This document shows, piece after piece, positions 33,334-38,458 of a DNA stretch of 38,458 bases. The notes below the pieces were generated by a model. The model saw only the letters and a program-made list of their open reading frames with translations, was not told where the DNA came from and did not search any database. The position numbers and the translations under genes were made by a program. Positions within the stretch are counted from its first letter, which is position 1. Every line of letters begins with the position of its first letter. The DNA is taken from positions 1-38,458 of the forward strand of contig JAFUSU010000009.1 in assembly GCA_017467515.1 (NCBI GenBank), read 5' to 3'. Source of the stretch: Alphaproteobacteria bacterium. GTDB lineage: Bacteria; Pseudomonadota; Alphaproteobacteria; RF32; CAG-239.

Positions 33334-33870
33334 ATGAAAAAATTATGTGAATTGGCGGTTATTTTTTTTAAGATGGGGTGTTTTATGTTCGGCGGTGGTT
33401 CCGCAATGCTCCCTCTTATTCAACAAGAACTTGTCGATCGCAGAGGGTGGCTGACAAGGGAAAAATTAATGGATTATTATACCATCGGCCAGTCAACACC
33501 GGGAATTATTGCCGTAAATGTTGCTACTTTTACAGGTTATGCGCGTGCCGGTGTTGCAGGAGCCATTATTGCTACTTTTGCTCTTATTACGGCGCCAATT
33601 CTCATTATTTTATTGTTGGCAAATATTTTGACAGTATATATGAATAATCCGTATGTTATGAAAGCTTTTACAGGGATCCGAATAGTGGTTATTGCCCTTA
33701 TTGCAGAGGCTGTGTGCGGATTATGGAAAACGGCGGTAAAGGAAAAAAAGGATATTTTATTTTTCAGTTTTGCCTTATTAATGGCTCTTTCCGGTATTTC
33801 CGTTATTGCAATTATGTGTATTTTTTGTTGTATCAGTTTGTTCCTTGGATACAAAAGAGGTTGGAAATGA
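33334..33870 (+). CDS. Chromate transporter half, 178 aa
   Basis: Contains KMGCFMFGGGSAMLPLIQQE (about 12-31) and YTIGQSTPGIIAVNVATFTG, the CHR domain signature, with about five to six helices. It is half the size of the duplicated ChrA; the other half is the next gene. The pair may form a heterodimer. Substrate is not proven; chromate is assumed by family name, and anion export of another kind is possible. Ends overlap by 4 nt (ATGA). Confidence 0.9.
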   Translation: MKKLCELAVIFFKMGCFMFGGGSAMLPLIQQELVDRRGWLTREKLMDYYTIGQSTPGIIAVNVATFTGYARAGVAGAIIATFALITAPILIILLLANILTVYMNNPYVMKAFTGIRIVVIALIAEAVCGLWKTAVKEKKDILFFSFALLMALSGISVIAIMCIFCCISLFLGYKRGWK

Positions 33871-34382
33871 TTTATTTTGTGCTGTTTTGGGAATTTTTTA
33901 AAATCGGTTTGTTAGCTGTTGGCGGTGGTTTGGTGACAGTTCCTTTTTTATATGATTTATCTTCAAATTATCCGTGGTTTACACCGCAAGAGTTGACGGA
34001 TATGATTGCTGTTTCCGAATCTACTCCCGGACCGATAGGGGTTAATATGGCAACGTATGCCGGTTTTAAGGCAACCGGAATTATGGGGGGAATCGTTGCA
34101 ACCCTTGGATTATTGACTCCTTCGATGATAATTATTCTGTTGCTGGCTCATTATCTTAAAGCCTATGATCATAATTTAAAATTTGAAGCATTACTTAGAA
34201 ATATTCGTCCCGTTTCTTTGGCGTTAATCGCTTTTGGCGGAATATTTATTGCACGGGCTCTTATTGATGATTATGTAACGGCAGGTTTAACCGTATTGGT
34301 TTTTGCTGTTATTCATTTTGTTAAACTTAATCCGATTTTATATATCTGTTTAGGAATCATCGGCGGGGTTCTGTTTGCATAA
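33867..34382 (+). CDS. Chromate transporter half, 171 aa
   Basis: Starts at ATG 33867 (MIYFVLFWEFFKIGLLAVGG), chosen because it makes the ATGA overlap with the preceding half; a longer frame from 33714 would overlap it extensively. FFKIGLLAVGGGLVTVPFL and ISVSESTPGPIGVNMATYAG-like sequence (with IAVSES) repeat the CHR signature. Two-gene operon of half-transporters. Confidence 0.9.
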   Translation: MIYFVLFWEFFKIGLLAVGGGLVTVPFLYDLSSNYPWFTPQELTDMIAVSESTPGPIGVNMATYAGFKATGIMGGIVATLGLLTPSMIIILLLAHYLKAYDHNLKFEALLRNIRPVSLALIAFGGIFIARALIDDYVTAGLTVLVFAVIHFVKLNPILYICLGIIGGVLFA

Positions 34383-34404
34383 AAAAACCACCCGAGGGTG
34401 GTTT
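34381..34404 (-). terminator. Terminator of gapR
   Basis: Read on the minus strand: aaccaccc / gggtggtt followed by seven T (34387-34381), 5 nt after the gapR stop. The plus strand has only TTT after the hairpin, so it is weak for the transporter genes. Confidence 0.8.
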
Positions 34405-34409
34405 ACAAA

Positions 34410-34658
34410 TTACATATCCAATGCTTTTTTATAGGTGTCTATTAAAATTTCCTGTTCATCACGATCGGCAGCATTCATTTTTCGCAATTTAAGAATCGTC
34501 CGCATAATTTTAACATCAAATCCGGCACCTTTTGCTTCAGCGAATATATCGCGAATATCTGAAGCAATACCGGCTTTTTCTTCTTCAAGACGTTCAATTC
34601 TTTCGATTAGTGAACGTAATCTGTCTGCGGCAATTCCGCCAACTTCTGTTTCAGCCAT
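34410..34658 (-). CDS. gapR: GapR-family DNA-binding protein (DUF2312), 82 aa
   Basis: GVAADRLRSLIERIERLEEE-like start (here GIAADRLRSLIERIERLEEE) then KGAGFDVKIMRTILKLRKM, the family's highly conserved coiled coil and helix. In Caulobacter GapR binds AT-rich, overtwisted DNA and helps chromosome replication and topology. The family is essentially alphaproteobacterial and is a strong taxonomic marker. Ribosome site aaggag before ATG 34658. Confidence 0.93.
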   Translation of the reverse strand: MAETEVGGIAADRLRSLIERIERLEEEKAGIASDIRDIFAEAKGAGFDVKIMRTILKLRKMNAADRDEQEILIDTYKKALDM

Positions 34659-34794
34659 TTTTATTCTCCTTTAGGGTTAATTTTTCTGTTGTCGGTTATA
34701 GCAAAGGTTGTTTATTTTTACAAGAAATAAATAGTATATTAATCTATTTTGAGTATATATAAATATAGTTATTGTAAAAGACAAGGATATAAAA

Positions 34795-36222
34795 ATGCCA
34801 CAAAATACCCGTACAAAAATTATTGCCACAATCGGTCCTTCAACTGCAACGCGTGAAAAATTGGAACAACTTATTGATGCAGGCGCTGATGCTTTTCGTT
34901 TTAATTTCAGTCACGGCACGCATGCAGAGCATAAAGAACGTTATAAATTGGTGAGAAAAATTTCCAAAGAGAAAAATGTCCGTATTTCCGTTTTGGCTGA
35001 TTTGCAGGGACCAAAACTTCGTGTCGGTGAATTTAAGAATGGAAGTATTGTTTTAGCCAAAGGTGCTAAGTTTGTTTTGGATATGAAACCGATTTTGGGC
35101 TCTCAAGAAAGAGTTACATTGCCTCATCCTGAAATTTTTAAGGCGCTTAAGGTCGGTGATATTTTATTGCTCAATGATGGTAACATCCGTTTAAAAGTCG
35201 ATGCGTGTGATAAAAAACACGCCGAAACAACTGTTTTGGTGGGTGGACCTTTATCAAGTCATAAGGGTGTTAATTTACCTAATATTCATTTGCCTATTTC
35301 TGCCTTAACCGAAAAAGATAAAGAGGATTTGGAATTTGCATTAAAACTCGGTGTCGATTGGGTTTGCTTGTCTTTTGTACAAAAAGTTGCTGATGTTAAG
35401 ATGGCAAAAGAAATTATTAAAGGGCGAGCTTGGATTATTTCTAAGCTTGAAAAACCGAGTGCCGTGGAAGAACTCGAAGATATCGTCGGAGAATCGGATG
35501 CCATTATGGTAGCTCGCGGCGATTTGGGTGTTGAATGTCCTTTGCCGACAGTTCCCGTTTTACAAAAGAAAATTGTTTCTGTTTGTCGAAAACATGCTAA
35601 GCCGGTTATTGTGGCAACGCAAATGCTGGAATCAATGATAAATGCACCAACCCCGACACGTGCTGAAATTTCAGATGTGGCAGCCGCTGTTTATGATGGG
35701 GCTGATACGGTTATGCTCTCGGCTGAAACAGCTGCCGGACAATATCCGATTGAAGCCGTTTCAATGATGCATCAGACAATTGAGGAAGTTGAAAAAGATC
35801 CTCTGTTTTATCATTTTATGCATAGTTCTCGTATTCGCAGTGAATTTATCAATTCGGATGAGGCTGATGCAATTTCCTGTGCGGCCGGCGATATGACGAC
35901 AGAATTACGTAACGTGGCTGCGGTCGTAACGTTTACAACAAGTGGGGCAACAACCCTGTTGACGGCGAGAGAGCGTCCTGATTTACCGATTTTAGCCGTT
36001 ACACCTGATGAAGAAGTTGCGAATCGTATGGGAATTGTTTGGGGAACACGCGGTTATGTTAACAAGGGTGTTTTCAAAAATTTCAATAATGTTGAATCTA
36101 TTTCTCGCAAAATTGCCCTTGAAACAGGTATTGCAAAAATCGGTCAGTATATTGTTGTAACAGCCGGTTTTCCACTACTGAAGGGCGGAAAAACAAACCT
36201 TTTGCATATCATTAAACTCTAA
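34795..36222 (+). CDS. pyk: Pyruvate kinase
   Basis: 475 aa. FRFNFSHGTHAEHKE (about 34-48), LADLQGPKLRVGEF, ISKLEKPSAVEEL, MVARGDLGVE and QMLESMINAPTPTRAEISDV are the pyruvate kinase motifs; they carry the phosphoenolpyruvate, ADP, Mg2+ and K+ binding sites. Makes ATP and pyruvate at the end of glycolysis. Ribosome site aagga. The next gene starts 11 nt later, so they may form an operon. Confidence 0.97.
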   Translation: MPQNTRTKIIATIGPSTATREKLEQLIDAGADAFRFNFSHGTHAEHKERYKLVRKISKEKNVRISVLADLQGPKLRVGEFKNGSIVLAKGAKFVLDMKPILGSQERVTLPHPEIFKALKVGDILLLNDGNIRLKVDACDKKHAETTVLVGGPLSSHKGVNLPNIHLPISALTEKDKEDLEFALKLGVDWVCLSFVQKVADVKMAKEIIKGRAWIISKLEKPSAVEELEDIVGESDAIMVARGDLGVECPLPTVPVLQKKIVSVCRKHAKPVIVATQMLESMINAPTPTRAEISDVAAAVYDGADTVMLSAETAAGQYPIEAVSMMHQTIEEVEKDPLFYHFMHSSRIRSEFINSDEADAISCAAGDMTTELRNVAAVVTFTTSGATTLLTARERPDLPILAVTPDEEVANRMGIVWGTRGYVNKGVFKNFNNVESISRKIALETGIAKIGQYIVVTAGFPLLKGGKTNLLHIIKL

Positions 36223-36233
36223 CAGGTGAAAAG

Positions 36234-37535
36234 ATGCCTTGTCTAAAACAAATATTTTCAAAAGAAAAATTTGTTCAAAACGGATCAGTAATTAAACGCT
36301 GGAAAATTTGCGGAAAAACTGTTTTAAGCCAAGAGCGTTTGCGAGAGGGAACACAAGTTTGTTTTTGCGGAAAAGTATTCTATATAAAGCATCATTTGAA
36401 AACGAAATTTATATGGAAATGCTCTGCATATCAAAAAACAATTAATCGTTTTCTTTCTGATTCTAAGGCTAAAAAAATTGTTTTGTTATCTCATAATTTG
36501 ACGGTAACGGGTGCCCCGTTGGCGCTGTATAAGATTGCACTTATTTTAAGAAACTGTGGTTGGAAAGTTTTATTTGTTTCGCCCAGAGGCGGTCATCTGT
36601 CTGAGATATTGAAAGAAAATGAAATTGATTATTTGATTGTGCCACATATTTTACAGGCAAAATTTTCTGTATATCAAAGGTTATTTTCTAAATTTGATGC
36701 GGCGATTTGCAACACGTATGTCGGTACTTATGCAGCTACTTGCTTGCAAAAATTTATACCGACATTGCTCTATATCCATGAAGCTAAAGATGGACTGATT
36801 AATTTGAGTAATAATGCAGAGCATTTTTTATCCGGATTGCCTGTGACAACTTTGTTGGGTGAGCTGAATAATGTTGCATGCGTGAGCGATTTTGCCGCTT
36901 CTTTTTATCAGCCGTACGTTAAAAAGCCCATCAATATTATTCATAATTTCGTGAAGGATACAAACCTGCCTCGTTATTGCAATAAATCATCGTTTTTGAA
37001 AATAGGCTATGTCGGAGCAATCGATGATACGATAAAAAAAACGGATATTTTGTGTAAGGCATTTGCAGACTTAGAAAAAAAATATCCTCAAACAGAATTG
37101 CATATTATCGGTAACACCTCAAGTGTATGTGCTCAAAAATTAATCAAGCAATATGACGATAAGATAGTCTGGCACGGTGAACAGGTGGGAGAAAGCAAAG
37201 ATAAACTGTTTAATGAAATGGATATTATTGTCGTTCCCTCTTTATCTGAGAGCTGTTCTTTGGTAGCATTAGAGGCGGCGGCTTTTGCTAAACCGATTGT
37301 TATTACGGAAAATGTTGGTGCAAAATATATGTTTGAGCATAATGTTTCGGCAATGATTGCTAAAGTGAATGATGTTGATTCTTTATCGGATTGTTTGGAA
37401 ACTTTAGTCATTGACGAAAATTTAAGGGATAAGCTGGCGGCTAATGCCCGTGTGGCTTATGAAAAATTTGCAACAAAAGAAAACACCCAAAAAGAATTGT
37501 TATCAGTATTAGAAAAAACGATTACTGAATTTTGA
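36234..37535 (+). CDS. Glycosyltransferase, GT-B fold, family 4-like
   Basis: 433 aa. A Cys-rich N-terminal 70 residues, then a GT-B N-domain with KKIVLLSHNLTVTGAPLAL (about 78-96). The C-terminal nucleotide-sugar domain has IGYVGAIDD (about 256) and IIVVPSLSESCSLVALEAAA (about 330-349), the E-x7-E region. Likely adds a sugar to lipopolysaccharide, capsule or a protein; donor and acceptor are unknown. The N-terminal CxC region is unusual and might bind metal. Follows pyk by 11 nt. Confidence 0.85.
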   Translation: MPCLKQIFSKEKFVQNGSVIKRWKICGKTVLSQERLREGTQVCFCGKVFYIKHHLKTKFIWKCSAYQKTINRFLSDSKAKKIVLLSHNLTVTGAPLALYKIALILRNCGWKVLFVSPRGGHLSEILKENEIDYLIVPHILQAKFSVYQRLFSKFDAAICNTYVGTYAATCLQKFIPTLLYIHEAKDGLINLSNNAEHFLSGLPVTTLLGELNNVACVSDFAASFYQPYVKKPINIIHNFVKDTNLPRYCNKSSFLKIGYVGAIDDTIKKTDILCKAFADLEKKYPQTELHIIGNTSSVCAQKLIKQYDDKIVWHGEQVGESKDKLFNEMDIIVVPSLSESCSLVALEAAAFAKPIVITENVGAKYMFEHNVSAMIAKVNDVDSLSDCLETLVIDENLRDKLAANARVAYEKFATKENTQKELLSVLEKTITEF

Positions 37536-37550
37536 AATAAAACTTTTATA

Positions 37551-37576
37551 AAAAAACTTCCGGAACGGAGTTTTTA
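37551..37576 (+). terminator. Terminator after the glycosyltransferase gene
   Basis: aaaaac, bulged t, tccg / cgga, gttttt with loop gaa. It ends next to the palindrome at 37568. Confidence 0.7.
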
Positions 37577-37610
37577 GTGGTGCGACCGAGAAGGCCCACA
37601 CCACAAACTC
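37568..37610. other. Palindrome containing a tRNA 3'-end-like sequence
   Basis: gagttt-tta-gtggtg (37568-37582) pairs with caccac-aaactc (37599-37610). On the minus strand 37595-37578 reads GCCTTCTCGGTCGCACCA, the shape of a tRNA T-stem and acceptor 3' end with CCA. No tRNA body is present. It could be an attachment-site remnant at the edge of an integrated element whose other end lies outside the window. The neighbouring recombinase is a serine type, which does not usually target tRNA ends. Confidence 0.45.
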
Positions 37611-37668
37611 TCAAAAGTGCTTATTTTCCTTGTTTTTAAAGATTTGCAACCGCTGTTTTTTATCAAAA

Positions 37669-37692
37669 TGCATCACACTTTGCATCACACTT
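37669..37692. repeat. 12-bp tandem repeat near the recombinase
   Basis: TGCATCACACTT occurs twice in a row, followed by TTTT. A related cgcactttttt lies at about 37714. These could be recombinase or integrase arm sites. The 37536-37773 interval otherwise has no gene. Confidence 0.5.
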
Positions 37693-37773
37693 TTTTCTTA
37701 AAAGAAAATATATCGCACTTTTTTGCCAAAGTACACGATTTTTTATCCTTTTATTTTTTATTCGTTCGTCGTT

Positions 37774-38364
37774 TTAGAGGTTGTTTTGCCTGATATACCG
37801 GTGTAAAGTTGACCAAGTGCAATGCATGAGGCGGGCGATTTCTGCTTTTGTGACACCTTTTTCGAGCAAATCCTTAATTCTATCGTGCTCTTTTTCTAAT
37901 TTACGATAAGTAAAACCAAACGGTCGGCCAAGGTGTTTGCCTTCATCCTTTAATCTTTGTAATGAGAGGCGTGTCCGCTCAGAAATCAACTGTCTTTCAA
38001 TCTCACTTGCTAAAGAAAAGGCAAATGCTAAGACTTTGGATTGAATATCTGCACCAAGACGGTAATTTTCTTTCAAGGTCCAGACCTGACAATCTTTTTG
38101 TAAGCAACTTTGCAAGATTCCCATCACTTCCATTAAGTTTCTGCCTAAGCGGGAAAGCTCTGTTGCAATAAGAATATCGCCTTTTTTGAGTTTTTTAAGC
38201 AATTTGCCGAGTCTGCGTTCTTGCAGCGGAATGCGAGAAGATATGGTTTCTTCTACCCATTTATCAATAACAATATTGTGGGTGCTTGAAAATTTCTCAA
38301 TTTCGTGATGTTGATTCGCAACGTTTTGATGGTCGGTGCTGACGCGTATATATCCGTAAATCAT
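37774..38364 (-). CDS. Serine recombinase (resolvase/invertase family), 196 aa
   Basis: The ATG at 38364 (MIYGYIRVST) follows taagga on the minus strand; an upstream extension by ten residues is rejected. Catalytic Ser9 within YIRVST, ELSRLGRN (69-76) and the helix-rich E-helix region (about 100-140) are typical. The C-terminal HTH (KGVTKAEIARLMHCTWSTLH, 169-188) binds DNA. It may act as an invertase or resolvase on a nearby or distant site. No res or inverted sites were identified with confidence inside the window. Confidence 0.9.
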   Translation of the reverse strand: MIYGYIRVSTDHQNVANQHHEIEKFSSTHNIVIDKWVEETISSRIPLQERRLGKLLKKLKKGDILIATELSRLGRNLMEVMGILQSCLQKDCQVWTLKENYRLGADIQSKVLAFAFSLASEIERQLISERTRLSLQRLKDEGKHLGRPFGFTYRKLEKEHDRIKDLLEKGVTKAEIARLMHCTWSTLHRYIRQNNL

Positions 38365-38427
38365 AAAAAAATCCTTATAAATAGTTGAAACCATCTATAA
38401 GAACTTGCAAAAACGATAAAAAAATAA

Positions 38428-38446
38428 ATACCTGAAATAAAGGTAT
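38428..38446. other. Small hairpin upstream of the recombinase gene
   Basis: atacct / aggtat with a 7-nt loop. Read on the minus strand it is followed by a T-rich stretch, so it may terminate an upstream gene outside the window, or be part of a recombination site. Confidence 0.3.
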
Positions 38447-38458
38447 CCATAAACCACC

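Noticed and set aside
33714..33866. Extended start for the second chromate transporter half
   Set aside because: It would overlap most of the end of the first half in another frame; ATG 33867 forms a normal ATGA overlap.
37568..37610. Complete tRNA gene
   Set aside because: Only the T-stem/acceptor-like end is present; no D-arm, anticodon arm or 5' acceptor strand is found.
1..38458. CRISPR array
   Set aside because: The only regular repeat has a 119-bp period with no unique spacers and is a hairpin tandem, not a CRISPR.

Overview
This AT-rich window most likely comes from an uncultured or host-associated alphaproteobacterium. Three things suggest this: a GapR (DUF2312) gene, a proton-translocating transhydrogenase with its alpha subunit split into two genes, and the ribosomal gene order secY-adk-rpsM-rpsK-rpoA. 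The species cannot be named from sequence reading alone. No rRNA or intact tRNA gene was seen.

Layout. 1-314: a long hairpin repeat plus a deleted copy of it. 315-3650: orphan small genes, an 85-aa orphan and nadE. 3651-20402: the S10-spc-alpha ribosomal super-cluster (rpsJ to rplQ), with secY, adk and rpoA. The cluster is interrupted at three junctions: a hairpin repeat between rpmD and rplO, two orphan membrane-protein genes between rplO and secY, and hairpin repeats plus two more orphan membrane genes between rpoA and rplQ. 20514-23115: two paralogous proteins with degenerate EAL-like domains, followed by a 119-bp tandem array of the hairpin repeat (23114-23519). 23573-26978: recA, a YihY-family membrane protein, fabI and an acidic small protein. 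27093-30601: a Mur-ligase/exported-protein operon divergent from a tetR-metalloprotease operon; one palindrome appears to supply the -35 box of both promoters. 30587-34658: pntAA-pntAB-pntB, two half-size chromate transporter genes and gapR. 34795-37535: pyk and a glycosyltransferase. 37536-38458: a serine recombinase next to what looks like a tRNA 3'-end remnant.

Two signals are not explained by ordinary annotation. First, a family of long hairpins recurs at 4-126, 12863-12965, 18777-18862 and 23114-23519. The apical TGTAC/GTACA (or CGTAC/GTACG) module and an inner bulge (CAA opposite TAT) are retained, while the stems change on both sides together. This is the pattern of a conserved structure, either RNA or a mobile palindrome. 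Second, a set of orphan small genes (315, 1105/1360, 3075, 13708, 14201, 19003/19347) sit as self-contained units of promoter, SD-less AT-rich leader, one or two ORFs and an intrinsic terminator. Several leaders share a motif close to ATTATTAAYTAAATTATT just before the ATG. The units lie between housekeeping blocks, including inside the ribosomal cluster.

Most housekeeping genes have recognisable Shine-Dalgarno sequences and tight operon spacing, which makes these orphan units stand out. All promoter, operator and structure calls were made by eye and were not computed.
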